From: Pseudobdellovibrionaceae bacterium
Lineage (GTDB): Bacteria > Bdellovibrionota > Bdellovibrionia > Bdellovibrionales > UBA1609
Length of the DNA stretch: 64,000 nucleotides
Assembly: GCA_023898385.1 (NCBI GenBank)
Contig: CP060220.1
Coordinates: 2,852,001 to 2,916,000 of the forward strand
Direction: 5' to 3'
Under the pieces are notes generated by a model, which was not told where the DNA came from, did no database searches, and saw only the letters and a program-made list of their open reading frames with translations. This document shows, one piece after another, positions 50,359 to 58,601 of the stretch. Numbering within the stretch: position 1 is the first letter of the stretch; each line of letters begins with the position of its first letter. The position numbers and the translations under genes were made by a program.

Positions 50359-52761
50359 TCAGACAATAATATTCAAAATTCGGCCCGGCTTGTATATTAC
50401 TTTCCGAATGGATTTGTCACCTATTGCGTTATTTACCGTGGCTATTTCTAGAGCTTTTTCTACGGCCCCGTTTTCTGGGGTTTGTTCGGTCACTTCGATG
50501 GTTCCGCGCATCTTACCGTTAACTTGAACTCCCATGGTGATGACATCGTCTTTGGCGAGGGAAGGGTCAAATTTTGGCCACGGAGCCAACGACACCAGGC
50601 CTTTGCCGCCAAGGCGTTGCCAAATCTCTTCGCTCAAATGAGGGGCAAAAGGCATTAAAAGCTGGCTGAGTCCCAATAAAAGGCCCTTATCGTTGGATTT
50701 ATGCCTGTACATGTCATTTATAAATATCATCATGGCGCTAATAGCGGTGTTGAAGCTCAGATTTTCAATGTCTTCAGTCACTTTTTTTACGGTTTTATGA
50801 TAGCTGCGCATCAGCTCCATCGGGACTGCGCCAGAGGCTTTTGCCAAAATGGCACCATCGTCACCCACGCACAGACGCCATATTCTATCAAGAAATCGGC
50901 GAACCCCTTCAATGCCGTTGGGGTCCCAGATTTTGTCTTTCTCAAAGGGGCCAATAAAATTAATGTAGGTTCGGGCAGCATCGGCGCCGTATTTTTCGCG
51001 AACATCGTCGGGGTTAATCACATTGCCCCGCGATTTAGACATGCGCTGGCCATCAGTGCCCATGACAACACCCTGGTGGGCTAACTTCGAAAAGGGCTCT
51101 TTGTGCTGGGTGAGTCCGGCGTCAAAGAGGACCCTTTGCCAAAATCGGGAATAAAGAAGGTGACCCACTGTGTGTTCTGCACCTCCAATGTAGAGGTCCA
51201 CGGGCATCCAATAGTCCTCGGCTTCTTTTGAAAACGCAGCGCTATCGTTATGTGGATCCGTGTATCTTAGAAAATACCAAGAAGACCCCGCCGAACCAGG
51301 CATGGTATCGGTGTCTCTTCGTCCTTTTTCTCCAGTGATTGAGTTTGTGTATTCCACAAAATTTTTGACTCGCGCCAAAGGTGGCTCGCCCTCTTCCGTA
51401 GGTTCATAGTCGGCCACCTCAGGGAGTGTGACGGGCAATTCACTATCGGGTACGGGTCGTGTCGAACCATCTTCGTAGTGAACCACCGGAAAGGGTTCAC
51501 CCCAGTATCGTTGACGACTAAACAACCAATCTCGCAATTTGTATTGTATGTCTTCGCTTCCCCATTGATTTTTTTCTAAATGTTTAATCATGGCATCAAT
51601 GGCCTCAGATTTAGTTAATTTATTAAGGAAATCTGAGTTCACCAAGTGGCCATCGCCATCAAAGGGTAAGTCCTCATCACTAGCAATAACTCGTTTGATC
51701 GGAAGTTTAAACTGAGTTGCAAAATCAAAATCGCGAGTGTCATGGGCGGGAACCGCCATAATGGCGCCCGTGCCGTAATCCATAAGGACATAGTCTGCTA
51801 TCCAAATAGGAATTTTTTCACCGTTAACAGGATTGATTCCGTAGGCACCAGTAAATACTCCCGTCTTGGTTTCAGCTGCTTTTCTGTCGAGCTCACTTTT
51901 TCTTTCTGTTTGTTCCACATAGGCCTCAACAGTGGCTTTTTGCGCGGCAGTTGTAATCTCTTGCACAAAAGGATGCTCCGGCGCCAACACCATAAATGTG
52001 GCTCCAAACAGAGTATCTGGTCGAGTTGTGAACACCGTGACCGACTTATCAAAGCCGTCAATGTTAAACCGCACCTGGGCACCACGACTTCGGCCAATCC
52101 AGTTGCGTTGGCCTTCTTTTGTGGCATTGGGCCAATTGATTTCGTCAAGGCCTTCTAGCAGTTTGTCGGCGTATTCAGTGATTTTCAGCATCCACTGTTT
52201 CATCGGTTTTCGAATAACAGGATGGCCGCCTCGCTCGCTTTTGCCATCAACGACTTCTTCGTTAGCCAAAACAGTGCGGAGTGCAGGGCACCAGTTTACA
52301 GGGACTTCTTTTTGATAGGCTAAGCCCCGTTCAAACAACATCAAAAATATTTTTTGAGTCCATTTATAATAGGCTGGATCACAGGTTGACACCTCACGGT
52401 CCCAATCAAAGCTGTATCCATACTGCTGTAGTTGGCGTCGAAAATTGGCAATGGCCTCATTGGTGGTGACAGCAGGATGTACGCCTGTTTGAATGGCATA
52501 TTGTTCTGCAGGCAAACCAAAAGCATCGTAACCAAAAGGATGTAAAACGTTAAAGCCCTGGGCTCGCTTAAAGCGCGCGACCACATCGGTAGGAGTATAA
52601 GAGGCCAAATGCCCAATGTGAAGACCGACTCCAGACGGGTAGGGAAACATATCAAGGACATAGTATTTCGGTTTAGACCTGTCGACTTCAGATCGAAAGG
52701 ATTTTTCATCTAACCAACGTTGCTGCCATTTCCTATCAATTTCCTCGTGCAAGTACGCCAT
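50359..52761 (-). CDS. leuS: Leucyl-tRNA synthetase
   Basis: The 800-residue class I enzyme has the HIGH motif in PYPSGVGLHIGHLASYTPTD and the MSKS motif in DGQRMSKSRGNVINPDDV. Between them lies the CP1 editing domain, with FTTRPDTLFGATFMVLAPEH and the catalytic AVPAHDTRDFDFA. It is about 60 residues shorter than E. coli LeuS, but all core parts are present. GAGGAAAT precedes the ATG. I see no T-box in the 226 bases upstream. Confidence 0.97.
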   Translation of the reverse strand: MAYLHEEIDRKWQQRWLDEKSFRSEVDRSKPKYYVLDMFPYPSGVGLHIGHLASYTPTDVVARFKRAQGFNVLHPFGYDAFGLPAEQYAIQTGVHPAVTTNEAIANFRRQLQQYGYSFDWDREVSTCDPAYYKWTQKIFLMLFERGLAYQKEVPVNWCPALRTVLANEEVVDGKSERGGHPVIRKPMKQWMLKITEYADKLLEGLDEINWPNATKEGQRNWIGRSRGAQVRFNIDGFDKSVTVFTTRPDTLFGATFMVLAPEHPFVQEITTAAQKATVEAYVEQTERKSELDRKAAETKTGVFTGAYGINPVNGEKIPIWIADYVLMDYGTGAIMAVPAHDTRDFDFATQFKLPIKRVIASDEDLPFDGDGHLVNSDFLNKLTKSEAIDAMIKHLEKNQWGSEDIQYKLRDWLFSRQRYWGEPFPVVHYEDGSTRPVPDSELPVTLPEVADYEPTEEGEPPLARVKNFVEYTNSITGEKGRRDTDTMPGSAGSSWYFLRYTDPHNDSAAFSKEAEDYWMPVDLYIGGAEHTVGHLLYSRFWQRVLFDAGLTQHKEPFSKLAHQGVVMGTDGQRMSKSRGNVINPDDVREKYGADAARTYINFIGPFEKDKIWDPNGIEGVRRFLDRIWRLCVGDDGAILAKASGAVPMELMRSYHKTVKKVTEDIENLSFNTAISAMMIFINDMYRHKSNDKGLLLGLSQLLMPFAPHLSEEIWQRLGGKGLVSLAPWPKFDPSLAKDDVITMGVQVNGKMRGTIEVTEQTPENGAVEKALEIATVNNAIGDKSIRKVIYKPGRILNIIV

Positions 52762-52987
52762 ATTTCCTCAAATCTCGCAGTCTTTACCGGTGCATTGTTT
52801 CGTGTGAGTGGGCTGACTAGGGGTATCTTTTTGCCGGGTTTCCCTCGCGGGAACATTGGCATTGGACACGTGAACTCCTCTCGACTTCGGGATAGTCGAT
52901 CCCAGAAGCCCAGTCAACCAGGGCTCCTGGCCGATTCCAGCCCAGGCCTTCGTTTTAACTGTACAATTTTTCCTCTACAGGGTTGCG
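52762..52987. other. Divergent intergenic region with several small hairpins
   Basis: The region separates leuS (minus) from the receiver-GGDEF gene (plus). Visible dyads are TTCCC/GGGAA (52840-52853), TCGACT/AGTCGA (52881-52899, 7-nt loop) and CCAGG/CCTGG (52918-52930, 3-nt loop). TACAAT at 52962 could be a -10 element but has no good -35. I cannot match it to a known riboswitch. Confidence 0.35.
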
Positions 52988-54007
52988 GTGGCAAGCTACA
53001 ATGTTGAAATGGGTGAGAAAAATGAAAACAAACACCGGCATTTGCTTTTGGTGGATGATGATCCGGATTTTACTCGGTTAGTGAAGCTGGCGCTGGAGAA
53101 CGAAGGGTACACAGTGACCGCTGTGAATTCAGGCGAGAAGGCTCTTGCTGCCATGACCAGCCAGCGCCCCCACCTGGTTCTGCTTGATGTGAACATGCCC
53201 GGCATCAACGGGCTAGAGACGCTGCGTTTTTTGCGCAACAGTTCAGAGTATATTAGCGCCCTGTTTGTCTCAGCGCGATCAGAGGAAGAGGATGTAATTC
53301 GAGGGCTGGATGCGGGAGCTGACGATTATATCTGTAAACCGGTCCGTCCTAAGGAGCTTTTGTCCCGGGTGCGCGCCCATTTGCGCATTAAAGATATCCG
53401 TGATGAATTGAAGCGAGCTAATAGTCGCCTCAAAGAATTGGTCGACATTGACGACTTAACGGGCTTGTACAATATGCGAAGCCTCTACGACAAGTTAGAT
53501 AATGAACTTCGCCGGGCCCAGCGCTATGGCCGTTCCGTTTGCGCTATCATGATGGATATGGATCACTTCAAGTCCGTGAACGATGAGAATGATCATTTGT
53601 TTGGAAGTTTTGTCTTGAAAGAGGTGGGGCAGATCATAAAGGACAATGTGAGACAAATCGACATTGCGGCTCGATATGGCGGAGATGAATTTTTAGTTGT
53701 GCTCACCGAAATAGAATTAGAGGGTGCATTGGCTTTTGCGGAGCGCCTCAGGCAATCCATCGGCGGCCACGACTTTTCAAATGACGGATACCATCGTTCG
53801 ATGTCTTCCAGTATTGGTTTAGCCCTGTCTGAACGAGGATCATCTCATGTAGACGCTCGCACTCTTGTGCGCTATGCTGACCGAGCCTTATACGATGCTA
53901 AAGAGGCGGGGCGAAATTGCGTGCGCTATCGGTTGGTGGGAGACAGTTCAGACCAAAACAGATCTGAAAGACCAACGATTCCTTGGCGTAAAAATAAACC
54001 TGCCTAA
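52988..54007 (+). CDS. Receiver-GGDEF diguanylate cyclase
   Basis: The 339-residue protein makes cyclic di-GMP under control of a receiver domain (PleD/WspR-like). The receiver covers about residues 17-135 (HLLLVDDDPDF, phosphoacceptor in LVLLDVNMPG, YICKPVRP). The GGDEF domain has the intact active site RYGGDEF (231-235) and an inhibitory I-site RQID (222-225) at the correct five-residue spacing. The GTG start follows AGGG by five bases; ATG 53009 is an alternative. Confidence 0.92.
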   Translation: MASYNVEMGEKNENKHRHLLLVDDDPDFTRLVKLALENEGYTVTAVNSGEKALAAMTSQRPHLVLLDVNMPGINGLETLRFLRNSSEYISALFVSARSEEEDVIRGLDAGADDYICKPVRPKELLSRVRAHLRIKDIRDELKRANSRLKELVDIDDLTGLYNMRSLYDKLDNELRRAQRYGRSVCAIMMDMDHFKSVNDENDHLFGSFVLKEVGQIIKDNVRQIDIAARYGGDEFLVVLTEIELEGALAFAERLRQSIGGHDFSNDGYHRSMSSSIGLALSERGSSHVDARTLVRYADRALYDAKEAGRNCVRYRLVGDSSDQNRSERPTIPWRKNKPA

Positions 54008-54046
54008 ACACCGGTGCCCAGGGGCACCGATGAAGGGTGGGAATCC

Positions 54047-55084
54047 ATGCAGAGTCAATTGCAGTCAGGTCTTCATGTTTTTCAGCTTAAAAATTTCAAT
54101 TTAGAAACGTTAACCATTAAAAGTCAGGCCCTTAAGGGCAATCCGTGGAACGACTCCGTTGTTCGCCACAATCCTGTTTTGGCTCCTAAAAGCAAACCGC
54201 CTCGGGACGGGTATCCTGTGGTATTAGTATTGGCCGGATTCACCGGCAACGGGCCCAAATATTTTGGGTTGCGGACTTTTGAAGCAAATTTTCCCCAAGA
54301 ACTGGATCAATGCGTGTCAGAAAATAGGGCGCCATTGGCGCTCTACGTATTTGTTGATGCCATGACCTTTTGGGGAGGATCTCAGTTTTTAAATAGTGAT
54401 GGTATGGGTCGATATGAAGATTATGTGGTCAAAGAGCTTTGTCAGGCGATTTCAGAGAAATATCCCGCAGAACAGCTAGGAAAACGTTGGTGCGTCATGG
54501 GCGGGTCCAGTGGAGGGTACGGGGCTTTGCATTTAGCCAGTAAGTATCCAGAGAAGTTTTCCACAATGGCGGCCGTGGCCCCAGACAGTTTTTTTTCGAT
54601 GAGTCTTTTGCCCGAATTTTATGTGGCAACACCAACCCTACAAAGTTTTGGAGGCCTTTCGGCGATCAAAAAATCTCTAAGTGAAGGCGAATTTCATCAA
54701 CGCAGGGACGCCCACTCCACCCTCAATGCCATTGCCATGGGACTTTGTTATGTCCCTCGACCAGGAAAATCAAGCGAGCCGCTTTGGCCCATAGATAAAG
54801 AATCTGGGGAGTTGATCACTTCAGTTTGGAAAAAATACCTGTCTCATGACCCAATATTTTTTCTAAAAAATAGACGAAAAAAGGTGGCCAAAATAAAAAA
54901 CATTTACTTAGATGTGGGTGCCTTTGACCAATTTCACTTGCAGTTTGGTACTCGTCAAATTAGGGAGACTCTAGTCAATCAGGGCTTAAAAATAGCCTAT
55001 AGTGAGTTTAAGGGTAACCACTTTGACATTGGATCGCGACGTCCACCCATATGGTCTTGGCTAAAAAAGGTGTGGAAAAAATAA
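54047..55084 (+). CDS. Esterase-D-like alpha/beta hydrolase
   Basis: The 345-residue protein has the nucleophile elbow CVMGGSSGGYGALHLA (GxSxG, Ser) and the oxyanion region VVLVLAGFTGNGP. A late acid and His appear in YLDVGAFDQFHLQFG and KGNHFDIGS. It resembles the putative-esterase family (EsD, enterochelin esterase). ATG 54047 is preceded by GAAGGGTGGG. The substrate is not known. Confidence 0.82.
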   Translation: MQSQLQSGLHVFQLKNFNLETLTIKSQALKGNPWNDSVVRHNPVLAPKSKPPRDGYPVVLVLAGFTGNGPKYFGLRTFEANFPQELDQCVSENRAPLALYVFVDAMTFWGGSQFLNSDGMGRYEDYVVKELCQAISEKYPAEQLGKRWCVMGGSSGGYGALHLASKYPEKFSTMAAVAPDSFFSMSLLPEFYVATPTLQSFGGLSAIKKSLSEGEFHQRRDAHSTLNAIAMGLCYVPRPGKSSEPLWPIDKESGELITSVWKKYLSHDPIFFLKNRRKKVAKIKNIYLDVGAFDQFHLQFGTRQIRETLVNQGLKIAYSEFKGNHFDIGSRRPPIWSWLKKVWKK

Positions 55085-55093
55085 GGGAGATAT

Positions 55094-56125
55094 ATGGGAG
55101 TCATCTCAGCAACGCTTTCGCCCAAGGAAAAGAAAAACAGAACCACTGCGGCCGTGCTGTCGTTGATAGTGGGAATACTGTTGATGCTCGTAAAATTTTG
55201 GGCCCACAATATGACAAAATCACAGGCGATTTTTTCTGACGCTCTAGAAAGTATTGTGAACGTCACCGCAGCAGGCTTGGCTTTTTTAGTGATGTACTAT
55301 TCGGCTCGTCCGGCGGATGAAGATCATCCTTACGGCCATGGGAAAGTGGAGTTTTTCTCAGCGGCATTTGAAGGTGGATTGATTACTTTTGCCGGCGTAT
55401 TTATTGTCATTGAGTCTTTGCAGGCTTTTCTGGCTGGATCAACCTTGCATCGCTTGTCTGAGGGCCTTTATATCGTGGCGGCCGCAGGTGTTGCTAACTT
55501 GCTTCTTGGTCTTTTTTTATTGCGGACGGCAAAGCGAAACAGTTCTGTGGCACTACGGGCTAGTGGACATCATGTCATTTCGGATTTTTGGACGAGCGTT
55601 GGGATTATTTTAGGTCTTATTGTCGTGAAATTTACAGAGATTTTTTGGCTGGATCCGGTGATTGCGGCCCTTGTTGGTTTATCGCTTTCTTATCAAGGTT
55701 TTAAATTGGTACGCTCTTCGGCAGGTGGTTTGCTTGATGAAGAAGATCCGGAGGCTATGCAACAGTTGGTTGAAATTTTCTCGAAATATTCAACTGGCGG
55801 AATTATTCAAATACACAATGTGAAAATGATAAGATCAGGATGGTACCATCATATTGATGCTCACGTCGTATTGCCTGAATTTTGGAATACAAACGATGTG
55901 CATGAAAACCTATTGGCTTTTGAGAACAAGGTCATTGCAAATTATGAGTATGGAGGCGAGATGAATTTTCACGCTGATCCCTGTCGTCGGGCCTATTGCC
56001 GGGTGTGCGACCTCAAAGACTGCCCTGTTCGTAAAGAAGCCTTTCAAGAAAGAATGGCTGTTAGCATTGAGCAGTTGCGCTCAAAAGATGAACCTGACGA
56101 ATTCAGAAAGAAGAAGATTCAATAG
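55094..56125 (+). CDS. Cation diffusion facilitator family metal exporter
   Basis: The 343-residue protein has six membrane spans and the CDF zinc site: SDALESIVNVTAAG (Asp) and HPYGHGKVEFFSA in the first half, SGHHVISDFWTSVG (His, Asp) in the second. The cytoplasmic domain follows from about residue 205. The tail has four cysteines in DPCRRAYCRVCDLKDCPV, a possible extra metal site. It exports zinc, iron or another divalent cation. It converges on ggt with a 7-base overlap. Confidence 0.9.
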   Translation: MGVISATLSPKEKKNRTTAAVLSLIVGILLMLVKFWAHNMTKSQAIFSDALESIVNVTAAGLAFLVMYYSARPADEDHPYGHGKVEFFSAAFEGGLITFAGVFIVIESLQAFLAGSTLHRLSEGLYIVAAAGVANLLLGLFLLRTAKRNSSVALRASGHHVISDFWTSVGIILGLIVVKFTEIFWLDPVIAALVGLSLSYQGFKLVRSSAGGLLDEEDPEAMQQLVEIFSKYSTGGIIQIHNVKMIRSGWYHHIDAHVVLPEFWNTNDVHENLLAFENKVIANYEYGGEMNFHADPCRRAYCRVCDLKDCPVRKEAFQERMAVSIEQLRSKDEPDEFRKKKIQ

Positions 56126-57771
56126 CCGCCGGCGGCGCCCTCGCCTCGAGAGTCAAATGCGGCATCGAGAATACCGGAGTCATTTAACAAAACTCCGTAC
56201 ACTCGTGAGTTCCAACTCTCTTCAACTTCGTGACCTTTTTTCTTTAAACCATCAATAGTTTCAGGTGCGAACCGATAAGTGTCGACAAATAATTTGTGCG
56301 GGAGAAACTGGTGATGAACACGGGGGGCCTGAATCGCCCAATCGAGGTTAAATCCACTGACCAACACGCGGTAGATGGCCTGAAACACACCGCTGATAAT
56401 TCGAGGTCCGCCCGGTGCGCCAATGGCCAGTTTAACTTGGTTATTTTTCACCACAAAGCTTGGGCTCATTGAACTAAGAGGTCGTTTTCCTGGTTCTACG
56501 ACATTGCCCTTTCCCTGCACCAATCCATACATATTGGGTTCATCTGGGCGGGTAGTAAAATCGTCCATCTCATTATTGAGCGCAATGCCAAAGCGTGGAC
56601 TCACTAGGCCAGACCCATAACTTCCGTTAAGTGTGACCGTCAGCGATACGGCATGGCCTTTGGCATCCAAAACTGAAAAGTGAGTGGTTTCGTCAGATTC
56701 TTTCCATTCGCCATCGGCTAAGGGTTTGATTGACTCTGTTTTATCCAGATCAATGGATTTGGCCATTTTGTTCAAATAGGCATCAGACACCAAGAACTCT
56801 AGGGGATTTTGGTGAAAATCGGGATCGCCCAACAACGATCGTCCGCGAAAGCTGCGACTGAGTATCTCTCCAAGCAGATGAAGCTCATTCACGCTCAAGG
56901 GTTTTTGTTTGGTGACATCCACTCGCTTGACGAGTTCCAGAGCCGATTGAATGACAATGCCACCACTGCTCGGCGGGGGCATGAGATAAACTTCATAACC
57001 TTGAAAATCAGCTTTAAGTGGCTTTAACCACCGTACTTTATAATTTTTTAGATCTTTTAACGACAGCACTCCACCTGATTGTTTCACAGCCTCCACCATG
57101 TCCTGTGCGATGGGGCCAGAATAAAACGATAAAATATTTCGATGTCGCATTTGCTTAAGGGCATCGGCTAGGCCTGGTTGTCGGAGGGTTTCACCGGGGC
57201 GGTAGGGTTTTCCTTTTTTGTTAAAAAAATGTTTTCGTCCAAAATCGTTAAACCGAGTTTCGTTGCTGTTGGTTTTTTGTACCCATTCACCAGATACGCG
57301 AAAGCCTTTTTGTGCCAAGAGCAACGGTTCTCGATAAAGTTCACTCCACTTGAGCTTTCCATATTTTTTGTGCATGGCCCAAAGCCCGGCCGGCACGCCC
57401 GGTACGCCTACAGCGTGTCCGCCATTGATCGATGCGTCTTTTGGTTTGTCCAAATAATATTTGGGGTGCGTGCCTATGGGTGCCATTTCACGAAAATCTA
57501 AAACCTCCACATCTTTTCCCACTTTGATCATGGCAAAGCCTCCGCCGCCAAGCGAAGCATAGTAAGGGCTGGTGACGGCCAGTGTAAGCCCTACGGCCAC
57601 AGCCACATCGACGACATTTCCGCCCTTGGCCGCGACCTTTTGGCCGACTTCTACGGCGTATTTTGAGGGGGCGGCGATCATCATATGGGAGCCGGATTCA
57701 GGTATCGCCAACAGCGCCGGCGAAGAGAAAATAAGAAGGATAACAATGAGGGTATTGAATAAATTTTTCAC
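56119..57771 (-). CDS. ggt: Gamma-glutamyltransferase
   Basis: GGT cleaves glutathione and other gamma-glutamyl compounds in the periplasm. The 550-residue precursor has a signal peptide (LFNTLIVILLIFSSPALLA) and the large-subunit motif SPYYASLGGGGFAMI. The self-cleavage site precedes the nucleophilic Thr of TTHFSVLDAKGHAVSLTVT. NEMDDF and PLSSMSPSFV complete the active site, and GAPGGPRIISG follows. Confidence 0.93.
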   Translation of the reverse strand: MKNLFNTLIVILLIFSSPALLAIPESGSHMMIAAPSKYAVEVGQKVAAKGGNVVDVAVAVGLTLAVTSPYYASLGGGGFAMIKVGKDVEVLDFREMAPIGTHPKYYLDKPKDASINGGHAVGVPGVPAGLWAMHKKYGKLKWSELYREPLLLAQKGFRVSGEWVQKTNSNETRFNDFGRKHFFNKKGKPYRPGETLRQPGLADALKQMRHRNILSFYSGPIAQDMVEAVKQSGGVLSLKDLKNYKVRWLKPLKADFQGYEVYLMPPPSSGGIVIQSALELVKRVDVTKQKPLSVNELHLLGEILSRSFRGRSLLGDPDFHQNPLEFLVSDAYLNKMAKSIDLDKTESIKPLADGEWKESDETTHFSVLDAKGHAVSLTVTLNGSYGSGLVSPRFGIALNNEMDDFTTRPDEPNMYGLVQGKGNVVEPGKRPLSSMSPSFVVKNNQVKLAIGAPGGPRIISGVFQAIYRVLVSGFNLDWAIQAPRVHHQFLPHKLFVDTYRFAPETIDGLKKKGHEVEESWNSRVYGVLLNDSGILDAAFDSRGEGAAGGY

Positions 57772-57852
57772 AATATTAAACCTTTCATCGGGGCATCTGC
57801 GGCTAACAGTGGATTAACACGGTAATGAAGGCCCATCAATAGGAGGATGCAG

Positions 57853-57918
57853 ATGGGTGTACACCGTAAATTGCGTCCGCTCGGAGAATCTGCTATCCAA
57901 GCGCAATGGAACAATTAA
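57853..57918 (+). CDS. Possible 21-residue leader peptide overlapping trmB
   Basis: ATG 57853 has a perfect AGGAGG six bases upstream and opens a frame of 21 codons (beginning MGVHRKLRPLGES, ending in TAA at 57918). It overlaps the trmB start by 13 bases in another frame. trmB itself has no clear ribosome site, so the leader may couple translation. It could also be a chance frame. Confidence 0.4.
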   Translation: MGVHRKLRPLGESAIQAQWNN

Positions 57919-58601
57919 TTGAAAATATTGGCGTTTGCCGTACAGCCGATTTACCGAACCCGACTTATTACGTTGATGCCCTCACCGGTGAATTTTCAAG
58001 CTGGGCTTATTGTGAAGAAAAGTCACCCACCTATCGGGGTCAGTGGCGCTCTGAGGTGTTTCAGGTTTCGGACTCCCATCCATTGGATCTAGAGATTGGG
58101 ACCGGCAATGGCTATCACTTTGCCCACTATGCGAAAAATCATCCTGAGCGCAGTTTTATCGGTATCGAAAAGAAATATAAGCCGTTAATTCAGGCTATAC
58201 GCCGTGCCCTTAATGAGGGATGCGATAACGCCAGGATTCTACGTTATAATGCCAATTATTTGAGTCACCTTTTTGAAAAAGGTGAACTCAACGACGTGCA
58301 TATTCATTTTCCGGACCCGTGGCTTAAAAAGCGGCAGAAAAAGCATCGCTTAATCCAGGAGAGTTTTCTAAAGACCTTGCATGAGCTGCAGCGGCCAGGT
58401 TCTAAAGTAGAATTCAAAACAGACAGTCGAGATTATTTTGACTGGGCGGTAGAACGATTTCAAAAGAGTCCATATCAAATCACTCGATTGACTTATGATC
58501 TGCATGGGTCCGAATTTCAAAAAGAAAATTTCGTGACCCACTTTGAACAGATCTTTTTGCAGCAAGGATTGCCCATTCATTACGCTCAGCTTCAGCGCTG
58601 A
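57906..58601 (+). CDS. trmB: tRNA (guanine-N7-)-methyltransferase
   Basis: TrmB methylates G46 of tRNAs. The 231-residue protein has the SAM site LDLEIGTGNGYHFAHYA, IGIEKKYKPLI and the family hallmark VHIHFPDPWLKKRQKKHRLI, followed by FKTDSRDYFDW. The N-terminal 45 residues are unlike E. coli TrmB. The last 10 bases overlap the convergent lipoprotein gene. Confidence 0.94.
   Translation: MEQLIENIGVCRTADLPNPTYYVDALTGEFSSWAYCEEKSPTYRGQWRSEVFQVSDSHPLDLEIGTGNGYHFAHYAKNHPERSFIGIEKKYKPLIQAIRRALNEGCDNARILRYNANYLSHLFEKGELNDVHIHFPDPWLKKRQKKHRLIQESFLKTLHELQRPGSKVEFKTDSRDYFDWAVERFQKSPYQITRLTYDLHGSEFQKENFVTHFEQIFLQQGLPIHYAQLQR

Noticed and set aside
52762..52987. T-box leader for leuS
   Set aside because: No T-box sequence (AGGGUGGNACCGCG type) and no terminator/antiterminator pair is visible on the minus strand.
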